This document shows positions 16,050 through 25,277 of a DNA stretch of 64,000 bases, in pieces (within the stretch, counting starts at the first letter, position 1; every line of letters starts with the position of its first letter). The notes beneath the pieces are model-generated. The model was given only the letters and a program-made list of their open reading frames with translations. It was not told the origin of the DNA and ran no database searches. The stretch lies in contig CAZMPO010000009.1 of the NCBI GenBank assembly GCA_964568425.1, forward strand, positions 1 through 64,000. The letters are read 5' to 3'. Made by a program: the position numbers and the translations under genes. The stretch comes from CAKSQF01 sp964568425 (GTDB lineage: Bacteria > Bacillota > Clostridia > Oscillospirales > CAG-272).

Positions 16050-16078
16050 ATTATACAACAAAAACGCACATTTGTCAA
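16050..16078 (-). promoter_or_regulatory. Promoter of the lysine riboswitch operon
   Basis: Minus strand: TTGACA (16073-16078), 17-nt spacer, TATAAT (16050-16055), about 20 nt before the aptamer. Both hexamers are perfect consensus. Confidence 0.9.
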
Positions 16079-16196
16079 CAGTTTGTCACCTCTTTTTGCA
16101 ATTTCGGCGACTTGCACAACAAAATGGCAAAAACATGCTGATCGTTTGACTAAATGAACTTAAATTGCCGACGGTGAATTTTTTTTCAAAAAGGGC

Positions 16197-16225
16197 TTGA
16201 CAAATCGACTAAAATGTGGTATACT
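16197..16225 (+). promoter_or_regulatory. Promoter of tRNA-Lys
   Basis: TTGACA (16197-16202), 17-nt spacer, TATACT (16220-16225), about 30 nt before the mature 5' end of the tRNA. Confidence 0.88.
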
Positions 16226-16255
16226 TTATGACGCGCGTGAGACGCAATTAGATCT

Positions 16256-16331
16256 GCCCCTGTAGCTCAGTAGGTAGAGCATTTGACTTTTAATCAAAGG
16301 GTCTGGAGTTCGAATCTCCACAGGAGCACCA
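16256..16331 (+). tRNA. tRNA-Lys (anticodon TTT), CCA encoded
   Basis: A 76-nt cloverleaf. D-arm TAGCTCAGTAGGTAGAGCA, anticodon stem-loop TTTGACTTTTAATCAAA with TTT anticodon, T-arm TGGAGTTCGAATCTCCA, acceptor 3' strand CAGGAGC, discriminator A and encoded CCA. The third acceptor pair is C16258 opposite A16325, a mismatch; the other six pairs are canonical. It stands alone, with its own promoter and terminator, divergent from the lysine-riboswitch operon. Confidence 0.95.
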
Positions 16332-16332
16332 C

Positions 16333-16363
16333 AAAAAAGCACTTCTTCGGAAGTGCTTTTTTT
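16333..16363. terminator. Terminator of tRNA-Lys, also placed after nadK
   Basis: GCACTTC (16339-16345), loop TTCG, GAAGTGC (16350-16356), flanked by an A-run and a T-run. Usable in both directions. Confidence 0.9.
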
Positions 16364-16383
16364 GGCAGATAAAGCGTTTGTTA

Positions 16384-17247
16384 TCAGTTTTCCGATCTGT
16401 CTTTGAACATTTTTTCTCTGAGCGTATCGTAAAAGTCGTATTTTTTGGTTCTGATCAAAGGAAAATCTATGTCGGATATCGAGATATCGACCCTGCATCC
16501 CGCCTCAAGCGGAATGTTGTCCACACCGTCCGCCGAAAATATCGGCATCGTCTCACCGTCGGGCACACTCGGTATGAATGAGAGCCGATCGTCTTTCATT
16601 AAAACGATCGAACGCGAGAAAATACCGTGCGGACAGATCGGGGTCATGATGATGTTTTGGGCGATCGGGTTAACGAGCGGACCGCCTGCCGAAAAATTGT
16701 ATGCCGTTGATCCCGACGGCGTGCATGCGATTATGCCGTCTGCAAGAAAAGTGTCCATGTAAGTGTTGTTTATGTATGTCTTTATCGACAGCATACCGCC
16801 GGGGACGCCTCTGTGTATCGTAAAATCGTTAAAGGCGTAAAAGCTCGCGCACTCGGTGCTGGAATATGTTATTTTTCCGTCGAGAACGGCACGATGTTCG
16901 ACAAAAAAATCTCCGTCAAGTATTCTTTCGAGAATATCGTCAAGCTCATATGCACCCGTTTGAGCTAAATATCCGAGCCTTCCGAGGTTGACGCCGAGTA
17001 TCGGCGTCCCCGTTCCGGCAAGAGCATGCGCGGCGGAAAGTATCGTTCCGTCGCCTCCGAACACGATCGCAAGGTCGTATGACGTCCCGCGCTCCACCCT
17101 TTTGATGTCGCCGATGTTCAAAACGCGAAGTGCGTCTTCGGGTGCTGATATGTTTATCTTTTTTGAGATAAGGAAGGGAATTACCCCTTTTGCGCTCTCG
17201 ATCGCCGCACCCTTGCCCGTGTTCGGCATAATGCAAATGTTTTTCAT
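16384..17247 (-). CDS. nadK: NAD kinase
   Basis: Phosphorylates NAD to NADP. The GGDGT motif is at residues 64-68 with conserved LGVNLGRLGYLAQ after it. The central TPSGSTAYNFSAGGPLV block (NAD and acceptor binding) and a C-terminal RSIVL segment are present. Length of 287 is normal. It has its own promoter at 17282-17310 and converges on the tRNA-Lys terminator. Cytoplasmic. Confidence 0.95.
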   Translation of the reverse strand: MKNICIMPNTGKGAAIESAKGVIPFLISKKINISAPEDALRVLNIGDIKRVERGTSYDLAIVFGGDGTILSAAHALAGTGTPILGVNLGRLGYLAQTGAYELDDILERILDGDFFVEHRAVLDGKITYSSTECASFYAFNDFTIHRGVPGGMLSIKTYINNTYMDTFLADGIIACTPSGSTAYNFSAGGPLVNPIAQNIIMTPICPHGIFSRSIVLMKDDRLSFIPSVPDGETMPIFSADGVDNIPLEAGCRVDISISDIDFPLIRTKKYDFYDTLREKMFKDRSEN

Positions 17248-17281
17248 ATCCGCCTCCGATTTTTGTTTGTTTCATTTCTAT

Positions 17282-17310
17282 ATTTTAGTCGTTTTTCTTC
17301 GTTTTGTCAA
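17282..17310 (-). promoter_or_regulatory. Promoter of nadK
   Basis: Minus strand: TTGACA (17305-17310), 17-nt spacer, TAAAAT (17282-17287). The remaining divergent gap to 17547 holds the forward promoter of the next gene and a 7-bp inverted repeat (GGATGAC at 17361, GTCATCC at 17374). Nothing else is recognisable there. Confidence 0.82.
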
Positions 17311-17459
17311 TAGATTTGCAAGCTATATTTGAAAAAACTTTAAAAATTCAATTTTTTCTCGGATGACCGTTATGTCATCCTTCTTTTGGAAATAATGGAA
17401 ATATCATGTGTATCCGATTTTTTTGTCGATCATATTTTGTAAACTTTGAGAAAATTCTC

Positions 17460-17488
17460 TTGACTTTTTGTCAACTTCATAGTATACT
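17460..17488 (+). promoter_or_regulatory. Promoter of the secreted C39-like protein gene
   Basis: TTGACT (17460-17465), 17-nt spacer, TATACT (17483-17488), 59 nt before the ATG. Confidence 0.8.
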
Positions 17489-17547
17489 TATCCTGTTGTT
17501 GAACTTGGCACTAATGCGTAATTTCCCGTGCGGAAGAAAGGTTTGTT

Positions 17548-20169
17548 ATGTCTGTTTTTCAAAAAAGATCGGCAGTGGTCAGATCTGTTTGCACTCTGAT
17601 GGCACTTTGCCTTTGCCTTGTGTCCTTGCCTCTTTTTGCTTTTGCCCTCGATGAGGATGTCACCGACTCTGTGCCCGAATATGTTGAATGGAGTCAGTCG
17701 GACAGCAGATGGGGAAATAAAAAGATCTCAAAAAAGACAATGGCAAGCGTCGGATGCCTTGTTACCGCACTTGCGAAATTGATGGTCCATTCGGGACAGC
17801 GTGACCCTGCCATCTTCGATCCGGGCGTCTGCCTTGACGAACTCAAGTCCTGCGGAATTTTCAAAGGCAGTGACGCCATGTATATGGGACTTCTCGATAC
17901 CGATTATTTTCCTACATACGCCCCCGAACTTACGAAGGTCGTAAACTCAGGAAAGTTTTCGAGCGCATGGAGCGAGGACGAGGCAGCAGAGGAAATATCC
18001 GAGTTCATCGAAAACGGCTACTATGTCATAGTAATGTCCAATACCACTCGTGGCACGACCCATTGGATGTGCGTTGACAATGTCAGAAACGGCAAGCTTT
18101 ATGTAATGGATAATAACGGTATAACCGATCTGTATGCGAGATCCGAGTATAAGGGCGTGTCGCGTTACATGCTCGTCAAATATTCGGGAAACAAAGAATA
18201 CCCTGCATACAGCGGTAGTACAAAGCCATCCGAGCCGTCGGGAGATATGCCCAAACCGGCAGAGGTCTATTCCGCACCGTCCGAGCTTCGTGTTCGCAAA
18301 GAACCAAGCCTTTCGTCCACGATCCTGCGCTATCTTGATCTCGGTGAGCAGATCACGATCGACAAGGTGACGGTTGCCGACGAATACACGTGGGGACATT
18401 TAACGAGCGGCGGTTGGTGCGCGATATCTATATGCACCTATGTCAGCGGTTCGATCTACTTTATCTCGTATGACGTCGGATCGGCGACCTTTGATATCTC
18501 ATGGCAGGAAAAACCGTTCGGCGCGAGCACCGCGATAACCGATCTCGTTCCGACGCTTGACGGATATACATTCGTCGGTTGGTCTACCGGCAAAAGTGCC
18601 GTCGAGGCGGAATATTTGCCTGGGGACACTATCACGGTCAGCGGAGATGTTACACTCTATCCTGTATGGAAAAGCGGCAATTCCGAGCCGACACTTACAC
18701 CTTTGCCCGAGCGAATCGAGCGTTATGTAACGCCGTCGGGACTTCGCGTCCGCTCGCTTCCGACCATATCATCCGAGAGTGATGTTTTGTCATACAGGTC
18801 AACGGGAGATATCGTTTCGATCGATAAAGTGACCGTGTGCGATAATTACACATGGGGACATCTTACCGATGACAGCGGATGGGTGGCAATATCTCTTTGC
18901 TCTTATCTTGACGGCTCACTCTACTTTGCCTTTTACGAGGGTGGTCTGACACCTCACTTTCAGCAAAATTCTTCTTGCGGCATAACTGTCAGATCTGACA
19001 TTCCGAAACTTGCCGGCAAGAACTTTCTCGGATGGTCTACCGCAGAAAATGGATCGAGCGTTGAATATACGGCGGGCGACAGTATAAAGATCAACTCTGA
19101 TCTTACACTCTATCCCGTCTGGCAGGACGGATGCGAGCATGCCTTTGACGAAGAAAATATCGCACCGTCGGACGATGACTGCGGATATCTTCTCCGCACA
19201 TGTTCGCTTTGCGGAAAGATCGAAAAGAACGATCTTGTCGATTCTCTCGGCAAGCTGTCGGTCAAAGACGGCAAGATCATCTATCGGCTCATGCTCGCCA
19301 AGACCTCAGTCTCCGCCGACCTGCTGTCGTCGGTCATCATAAACGGTAAAGCCGTCCCTTCCGAGCTTACAAAGATCGATCTTGCCGAAGATAACGGCGC
19401 GACCGAGATCGTTGTAACTGTACTCGGAACGGATGTTTCGATCGGCGGCAATATCACCATTTCGTTAACTGTCGGCTCGAGTGAATACACAAAGACGATC
19501 GTGTCGGACAAGCCGCTCTTTGGTTACGACAGTGCCGGCGTGTCGGCACATAAGGATCTTTGCAATATTGCGCTCACCTCCGATGCTCTGTCAGCCGTCC
19601 TGCACCTCGGTGACACTTTGACGGCGACTGACGAAAACGGCAATAAATACAGCTTCGAGACCCTGCTTGCGTCGGGAAATGAATATGTTCTGTCCTGCCA
19701 AAATTTTGACGGCGGTGATATTCTCTCGTTTGGCGAATGCGGCTTTGCGGTTTTCGCAGATGATGCCGAAGAAAATGTTAAAAAGCTTTCCTGCCCGTCA
19801 GATCGGTATTTTGTACCTTACTATCAAGTCAGACAGGGCGATGATGATGCCGCAACGAAGGATATGCGTTTTGTCTTTGTCGGAAACTACGAAAAGCTTC
19901 GTCAGATCGATGCGGCGGATGTCGAAATAACCTTCACCAAAAACAGCACCGTTGTTCGAAAGGTCAGCGGAGTTCTTGGCGGAGAGGGCAGTGACTACAA
20001 GCTCTTTACTGCGCTTACGGCTGTCGGCGATATATATGTTGCGGATGACGGATATGCTGTTTTTGGTCAGGAGATATTAAATGTTCCGCTCGATGCGTTT
20101 GACAGCTTCACGATTCGCATAACAGACAAACTCACGGGAGCGGTCCTTCTCAGTTGCTCCCTCGGTTAA
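17548..20169 (+). CDS. Secreted C39-like peptidase with duplicated SH3 / InlB-type repeat modules
   Basis: 873 residues. Signal peptide 1-33. C39-like papain-fold domain (about 45-215): WSQSDSRWGNKK, probable catalytic Cys70 in VGCLVTALA, His172 in THWMCVD and Asn/Asp in the MDNNG motif. Then two copies of a unit: an SH3b-like domain (240-305 and 392-457, both with LRVR, IDKVTV and YTWGHLT) followed by a Listeria-Bacteroides repeat ending LYPVW (306-375 and 460-526). A Cys/His cluster follows (CEHAFDE...CSLCG), then about 320 residues I do not recognise. No sortase motif or membrane anchor is visible, so it is probably secreted or wall-bound through SH3. Target unknown. Confidence 0.85.
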   Translation: MSVFQKRSAVVRSVCTLMALCLCLVSLPLFAFALDEDVTDSVPEYVEWSQSDSRWGNKKISKKTMASVGCLVTALAKLMVHSGQRDPAIFDPGVCLDELKSCGIFKGSDAMYMGLLDTDYFPTYAPELTKVVNSGKFSSAWSEDEAAEEISEFIENGYYVIVMSNTTRGTTHWMCVDNVRNGKLYVMDNNGITDLYARSEYKGVSRYMLVKYSGNKEYPAYSGSTKPSEPSGDMPKPAEVYSAPSELRVRKEPSLSSTILRYLDLGEQITIDKVTVADEYTWGHLTSGGWCAISICTYVSGSIYFISYDVGSATFDISWQEKPFGASTAITDLVPTLDGYTFVGWSTGKSAVEAEYLPGDTITVSGDVTLYPVWKSGNSEPTLTPLPERIERYVTPSGLRVRSLPTISSESDVLSYRSTGDIVSIDKVTVCDNYTWGHLTDDSGWVAISLCSYLDGSLYFAFYEGGLTPHFQQNSSCGITVRSDIPKLAGKNFLGWSTAENGSSVEYTAGDSIKINSDLTLYPVWQDGCEHAFDEENIAPSDDDCGYLLRTCSLCGKIEKNDLVDSLGKLSVKDGKIIYRLMLAKTSVSADLLSSVIINGKAVPSELTKIDLAEDNGATEIVVTVLGTDVSIGGNITISLTVGSSEYTKTIVSDKPLFGYDSAGVSAHKDLCNIALTSDALSAVLHLGDTLTATDENGNKYSFETLLASGNEYVLSCQNFDGGDILSFGECGFAVFADDAEENVKKLSCPSDRYFVPYYQVRQGDDDAATKDMRFVFVGNYEKLRQIDAADVEITFTKNSTVVRKVSGVLGGEGSDYKLFTALTAVGDIYVADDGYAVFGQEILNVPLDAFDSFTIRITDKLTGAVLLSCSLG

Positions 20170-20176
20170 AAATATT

Positions 20177-20214
20177 CCAAAGCGGCAGGACCTTTGATAG
20201 TTTTGCCGCTTTGG
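20177..20214 (+). terminator. Hairpin after the C39-like gene
   Basis: CCAAAGCGGCA (20177-20187) pairs perfectly with TGCCGCTTTGG (20204-20214). There is no clean T-run, so termination strength is uncertain. Confidence 0.6.
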
Positions 20215-20262
20215 AGCATGTTTGCTGTTTTCAAAAAAACATAAGAAAAGGTCAGATCTTTT

Positions 20263-21294
20263 ATGAAAATAATACATACAGCCGATCTCCATATAGACAG
20301 CCCGATAAAAGGTCCGTCTGCCGAGCACTCGAGAGAGAGACGTCGGGAGATACTTCACACATTCGGAACGATATGCCAAAGGGCACGCGATAATTCGGTC
20401 GATGCCGTTATTGTCTCGGGTGATCTCTTTGACAAAAGCACAGTCGGAAAATCGTCCTTGCAGTATGTTATAGCTTGTATAAAGAGATCCGCCCCGATCG
20501 TTTTTTTGTACCTGCGCGGAAACCATGATGAAAAAGACGCGTTTGACGGTTTTGAGCTCCCCGAAAATCTTGTTATCCTGTCAGACGGGAAGTGCCCTGC
20601 CGAATTTTCGGACGATGTGGTCGTTTACTCATTTGAAAGTTCCGAGTCCCTTGCCGCATGTCCGCCGCTTGATGAAAAAAATTTCAATATCGTCATGTAT
20701 CACGGCGACCTTGGTCCGATCGCCACGGATATATCGAACAAAAACATTGATTATCTCGCTCTCGGGCATTATCACGGACGCGATTTTGGCAGTATAGATC
20801 GCAGAGGGATGTGGCTTTATCCCGGATGCCCGAACGGGAGAGGATATGACGAGTGCGGAGAAAAGAGTGTCGAGCTCCTCGAAATATGCGATCACAATCT
20901 GAGCCACATGCCGATCATGACATTTGACCGTCTGTATCATGATGTTCATATATCCGCTGATAATATTATGTCAAATTACGAACTGTCCGAAGCTCTTGCG
21001 GCAAAGCTTGTCGACATTCCTCGCGACGACTGCGTCAGAGTCGAATTTGAGGGCAGAGCGGACAGCATGATATCGCCCTTCTCGCCGCTCGTGCGTGAAG
21101 TGCTCTCCGATTTTTTTGATTTCAAGATCGTTGACAGCACGAGAGTTTCTGTTTCGGACGCCGAGATAGGCTCGCTTTCGCTGAGAGGAAAGTTTGTCGA
21201 GTTGATAAGGGAGAGTGAAGCGGATGATTCGGTCAAGGAGCTTGCTATTAAATATGCGTTCGCCGCGCTTTCGGGGGAGGAGATGCCGAGATGA
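20263..21294 (+). CDS. SbcD-like metallophosphoesterase (YhaO type)
   Basis: A 343-residue exonuclease-type phosphoesterase. Metal ligands Asp8 and His10 (HTADLHID), SGDLFD, RGNHD, MYHGD and LGHYHG follow the SbcD/Mre11 order. The gene overlaps the next (an SbcC/YhaN-like ATPase) by 4 nt. The two should form a two-subunit nuclease-ATPase for processing DNA ends. The short size and partner type point to the YhaO-YhaN branch rather than classical SbcCD. Confidence 0.9.
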   Translation: MKIIHTADLHIDSPIKGPSAEHSRERRREILHTFGTICQRARDNSVDAVIVSGDLFDKSTVGKSSLQYVIACIKRSAPIVFLYLRGNHDEKDAFDGFELPENLVILSDGKCPAEFSDDVVVYSFESSESLAACPPLDEKNFNIVMYHGDLGPIATDISNKNIDYLALGHYHGRDFGSIDRRGMWLYPGCPNGRGYDECGEKSVELLEICDHNLSHMPIMTFDRLYHDVHISADNIMSNYELSEALAAKLVDIPRDDCVRVEFEGRADSMISPFSPLVREVLSDFFDFKIVDSTRVSVSDAEIGSLSLRGKFVELIRESEADDSVKELAIKYAFAALSGEEMPR

Positions 21295-23633
21295 GACTTA
21301 TAAGCTGCCATATCGAGAGTTTCGGCAAGCTCGTTGACAAAGATCTTTCGTTTGACGGCGATTTTTGCCCGATCTGCGCCGAAAACGGAAGCGGCAAAAC
21401 GACATTTGCGGCTTTCGTAAAGGCGATGCTTTACGGTTTACCGTCAAACAGAGTTAAGGACAGCAACAGAAAAAAATATTCACCTTGGTCGGCAGGAACA
21501 AAGCCCTTCGGAGGAACACTGATATTCGAAGACGGCGGCAAACAATATCGACTTGAGCGTGTTTTTTCGGTGGCAAAGGACACATCGGATGAATGCCGAC
21601 TGTTTCTAAACACGACCCACGAGGAGATCGAATGTCCCGAATCGGTCGGTGAGCATTTTCTCGGTGTCGATGAGCCGACATTCGAGCGTTCTCTCCTTCT
21701 TGTCGGATCTCCGTACAACCACGCAAAGGGTGCTAAAGCCGACAACGGATCGATCATCAAGAAACTGAGCGGTATCCTTTCGGCAGAGGATGACGCCGAG
21801 AGGCTCGCACGCGCACTCGAGAGCTTGACCGATAAGAAAAAAAGCTATAAAGCTCTGCGAGGTGACGGCGGAACGCTTAACCGGCTATCGCTCGAACGTG
21901 ATGAATGCTTTTCAAAACTTGCCCGTCTTGAGCGTCTGTCACAAACGCTTGCGCAAAACGGCGATAAGATATCCAAACTCACATATGAAGATGTCGAGAC
22001 CAAGAAGAGGCTTGCCGAATATGACGCCGAGTACAAGCGCGCCCTCGATGTCGACGGCATGAGAGAAAAACTCGTGCAAAAAAATCGAGCCTTGTCGGAA
22101 TTTGAAGATGCAAAAAAAGAGTATGACAAGATGTCGTCGCTCTTTACCCGCGACATTCCGACTAAAGAGGAGATCGAGAGGGCGCGAACGATCAGTGTAA
22201 AGCTTGACTCTTTGGAGCAGGATGCAAGATCACTCGTTTTTTCTTCCGAAAAAGAGACTCGACTTTCCTATCTTTCGTCTCTTGATATCTCGGATGATGA
22301 TATTTCCAAACTCGGCGATATTGCAACAGCTCAAAGGGATGTCGGGCGCGATATCGAGCGTCTTTCGTCCGACCCCGCATACATATCGCTGTCAAAAAAG
22401 TATTTCGACGGCAAAGGGTCTGCGAAAACCGTCAAAAAGCCATCGATCGGTTGGCAGCTCGCTCTTTCGGTATTTGTTTTGCTGATCGGCACAGGCCTTG
22501 CGTTTTTTGCTCCGATGGTCGGTTTTGCGATCATTCTTGTTTCAATGATCATAGCTGGTATCTTTGCCTTTCTTTATCTTAAAAAGATGTCAGAGTATCG
22601 GGACGAGATATCAATTTCCGAGCGCGAGTATTCGGAATATCTGCTTAAAAGCTCCGAGATAAACAAGCTTTCGACCAAAAGATCCGAGCTTGAAAATGCT
22701 TATTTATCAATTTGCACAAAATATAAAGTTGCATCGCTTGACGAACTCCGTGCACTTGTCGGTGAACGAGATGCGCTCTTTGCCGAAAAGGAAAACAACA
22801 GGTCAAGACTTGACGCTGTTCAAAATGAGTCCGCAACGCTTCGCGAAAGACTTGATGATCTTCTTTCGGTAACCGCCACGATCGGCGATAACTATCAAGA
22901 AAGACTCTCTTGCCTGACGGATCGTATATCCGAACTTAAATATTCGCACACAAAACTCGATCTGGCAAAAAAGGCACTTTCCGAGTTTGACGATTTTGAC
23001 ATATGCGAGGAAGATTTGACCGATGTTCGAACACAGAGTGAGGTCAGGCGTGATATCGATGCATGCAGAGCAGAGTGCGAGCGTATCGCGGCTGATCTGA
23101 AATCTGCCCAAAATGAGCGTTCGGCACTCGAGGCAGAGATCGATAAAGTGCCCGAGCTTGAGGAAGAGCTTGCCGCAATATCTGAAAAGATCGTTGTTTC
23201 AACAAAAAATTATGAGGCGATCGAGCTTGCGATAGATTATCTCAAAAAGGCGGCAAAAGAGCTTGAGGAAGGGTATCTTCCAAAAATGCAGACAGCTTTT
23301 GACGGCTACTTTGAAATGTTTAAGCAGGACAGTGTTCCCGCTTGCTTTGTCGGACGAGATCTTGCCGTGTCCTACAGCGAGGCAGGAAAAACCAGAGAAC
23401 TGTCGAGCGAGAGCAGTGGCCTTCGTGATGTTATAGAGCTTTGCGCAAGGCTCTCTCTTGCCGATGCGCTTTTTGAAGGAAAACGAGCATTTGTTTTGAT
23501 GGACGATCCCTTCATAAATCTTGACGATAAAAACATCGAGGCAGCGGTCCGCACTTTGTCGAGTTTCTCGCAAAAATTCCAGATAATCTACATGACATGC
23601 AGCACCTCAAGGATGCCGAGAGACAATATTTGA
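21291..23633 (+). CDS. AAA ATPase of the SbcC/YhaN family
   Basis: 780 residues. Walker A is ENGSGKTT near residues 31-38. Long charged coiled-coil segments run from about 180 to 360 and 440 to 650. The C-terminal signature-like LSSESSGLRD and Walker B FVLMDDPF with D-loop NLDDKN complete the ABC-type head. Between the coils (about 385-430) lie two hydrophobic helices, a known feature of YhaN proteins that would place it at the membrane. Translationally coupled to the phosphoesterase. Confidence 0.9.
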   Translation: MRLISCHIESFGKLVDKDLSFDGDFCPICAENGSGKTTFAAFVKAMLYGLPSNRVKDSNRKKYSPWSAGTKPFGGTLIFEDGGKQYRLERVFSVAKDTSDECRLFLNTTHEEIECPESVGEHFLGVDEPTFERSLLLVGSPYNHAKGAKADNGSIIKKLSGILSAEDDAERLARALESLTDKKKSYKALRGDGGTLNRLSLERDECFSKLARLERLSQTLAQNGDKISKLTYEDVETKKRLAEYDAEYKRALDVDGMREKLVQKNRALSEFEDAKKEYDKMSSLFTRDIPTKEEIERARTISVKLDSLEQDARSLVFSSEKETRLSYLSSLDISDDDISKLGDIATAQRDVGRDIERLSSDPAYISLSKKYFDGKGSAKTVKKPSIGWQLALSVFVLLIGTGLAFFAPMVGFAIILVSMIIAGIFAFLYLKKMSEYRDEISISEREYSEYLLKSSEINKLSTKRSELENAYLSICTKYKVASLDELRALVGERDALFAEKENNRSRLDAVQNESATLRERLDDLLSVTATIGDNYQERLSCLTDRISELKYSHTKLDLAKKALSEFDDFDICEEDLTDVRTQSEVRRDIDACRAECERIAADLKSAQNERSALEAEIDKVPELEEELAAISEKIVVSTKNYEAIELAIDYLKKAAKELEEGYLPKMQTAFDGYFEMFKQDSVPACFVGRDLAVSYSEAGKTRELSSESSGLRDVIELCARLSLADALFEGKRAFVLMDDPFINLDDKNIEAAVRTLSSFSQKFQIIYMTCSTSRMPRDNI

Positions 23634-23673
23634 AATTTTGTGCAAATTTCGCACAAAGATTTTCAAAAAGGGC

Positions 23674-23702
23674 TTGTAAAAAACAAAAAAATATGGTAAA
23701 AT
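23674..23702 (+). promoter_or_regulatory. Promoter of ackA
   Basis: TTGTAA (23674-23679), 17-nt spacer, TAAAAT (23697-23702), 74 nt before the ATG. Confidence 0.65.
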
Positions 23703-23775
23703 AAAGGCAAATATCAAGTGCGTCGGGAAAGAACTCGATGCCGTACATATATTCTAAAGGAGTAGGTAGTTATTT

Positions 23776-25017
23776 ATGAAAATTCTCGTTATCAACGCAG
23801 GCAGCTCATCGCTTAAATATCAGCTTTTTGATATGCCTGCCGCAAAGGTTCTTGCCAAAGGTATGGCTGACTGTATCGGTATGGATGCGGAAGGTCTTGC
23901 AAAGGTCGGCAAACCCAACTTCAAGCATACACTTCCCGGAAACACCCCCTACACACAGACGATGCCCTTTGCAAATCACGCAGAGGCGATCAGAAAGGTC
24001 GTTGACTGCCTTGTCGACCCAGAGCTTGGAGTTATCTCGTCCATGTCCGAGATCGATGCTGTCGGACACAGAGTTCTGCACGGCGGCGACAAGTTTACCT
24101 CGTCGGTACTTGTCGATGGTATGAACGGCGATGTCGTTAAGGCGATCACCGATTGCATCCCGCTCGGACCTCTCCATAACCCCCACAATCTGACAGGCAT
24201 CCGCGCGTGTGCCGAGATCATGGGCGAGGAACTTCCTCAGGTTGCGGTATTTGATACAGCATTCCATCAGACGATGCCCGATTTTGCTTATACTTACGCA
24301 ATTCCTCATGAATATGCCGAAAAATACGGCATCCGTCGCTACGGCTTCCACGGTACATCGCATCGCTATATCACATTGAAGGTTGCCGAGATGCTCGGCA
24401 AGAAACCCGAAGAGCTCAATGTCGTGACCTGCCACCTCGGCAACGGTTCGTCGATCTCGGCTGTTAAGGGCGGAAAGTGCTTTGATACCACCATGGGTCT
24501 TACCCCTCTTGAGGGAATTATGATGGGCACTCGTTGCGGCTCGATCGACCCTGCCATCGTTCCGCTTCTCATGAAAAACGAAAATCTCACCCCCGATGAG
24601 ATCGATACGATCATGAATAAAAAGTCGGGTATCCTCGGCGTTACCGGTGTAACATCGGATAACCGCTGGATCGAACAGCACGCAAAGGACGGCGATCCCA
24701 AGGCTGTGCTTGTCGAAAACATGCTTTGCCATCAGCTTACAAAATATATCGGCGGCTTTGCTGCATCCATGGGCAGGCTCGACGTGATCGCTTTTGCGGG
24801 CGGAATCGGTGAAAACAATCCCCAGTACCGCCGTCGCGTTGCCGAAAAGCTGGCTTTTATGGGCGTTGCGATCGACGAGGAAAAGAACCTTGCCGCAGTT
24901 CACGGCGGAGAGGGCGATATCTCGACCGATGACGCATCCGTGCGTATGCTCGTCGTTGCTACCGACGAGGAGCTTATGATAGCTAAGGATACGTTCGATA
25001 TCGTCAGCGCGCGCTGA
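23776..25017 (+). CDS. ackA: Acetate kinase
   Basis: Converts acetyl phosphate and ADP to acetate and ATP, the ATP-yielding end of acetogenic fermentation. Signature NAGSSSLKYQ (residues 5-14), VFDTAFHQTMP, YGFHGTSH, HLGNGSS and GGIGENN are all present. At 413 residues it is slightly longer than the usual 400. The ribosome-binding site is AAAGGAG, and it has its own promoter and terminator. No phosphotransacetylase gene lies beside it. Confidence 0.97.
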   Translation: MKILVINAGSSSLKYQLFDMPAAKVLAKGMADCIGMDAEGLAKVGKPNFKHTLPGNTPYTQTMPFANHAEAIRKVVDCLVDPELGVISSMSEIDAVGHRVLHGGDKFTSSVLVDGMNGDVVKAITDCIPLGPLHNPHNLTGIRACAEIMGEELPQVAVFDTAFHQTMPDFAYTYAIPHEYAEKYGIRRYGFHGTSHRYITLKVAEMLGKKPEELNVVTCHLGNGSSISAVKGGKCFDTTMGLTPLEGIMMGTRCGSIDPAIVPLLMKNENLTPDEIDTIMNKKSGILGVTGVTSDNRWIEQHAKDGDPKAVLVENMLCHQLTKYIGGFAASMGRLDVIAFAGGIGENNPQYRRRVAEKLAFMGVAIDEEKNLAAVHGGEGDISTDDASVRMLVVATDEELMIAKDTFDIVSAR

Positions 25018-25034
25018 ACCTATCGGTGAAATTC

Positions 25035-25070
25035 AGCAGTCACGTTTTCTCATGATGTGACTGCTTTTTC
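25035..25070 (+). terminator. Terminator of ackA
   Basis: AGCAGTCAC (25035-25043) pairs with GTGACTGCT (25057-25065), followed by a T-run. Confidence 0.88.
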
Positions 25071-25226
25071 GCTTTTTTAACAATCTATACACACATCCGA
25101 GATCAAAATGTTGTATAATAGGATGCAACCGCCGATCGCTTGTTGCTGTCGAATTTTTTTCGATAGATTGTCACGAATCGCTCTTTTGATGCGTCTTTTA
25201 TCAAAGGAGAGGTCTGTTTACTTTAA

Positions 25227-25277
25227 ATGGAAAGGATTTTTGCGCATATGCGCAAAATGTTGGTAACGGATATATGA
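25227..25277 (+). CDS. Possible 16-residue leader ORF
   Basis: ATG at 25227, stop TGA at 25275-25277, overlapping the next gene's ATG by 4 nt. AAAGGAGAGG lies 14 nt upstream, rather far. It contains the 20-bp perfect palindrome at 25238-25257. The main gene has only a weak ribosome-binding site of its own, so translational coupling is possible. Too short to prove. Confidence 0.3.
   Translation: MERIFAHMRKMLVTDI

Noticed and set aside
21291..23633. Defence system (nuclease plus SMC-like ATPase pair at 20263-23633)
   Set aside because: The pair matches the housekeeping YhaO/YhaN arrangement, including the central membrane helices. There are no accessory defence genes around it.
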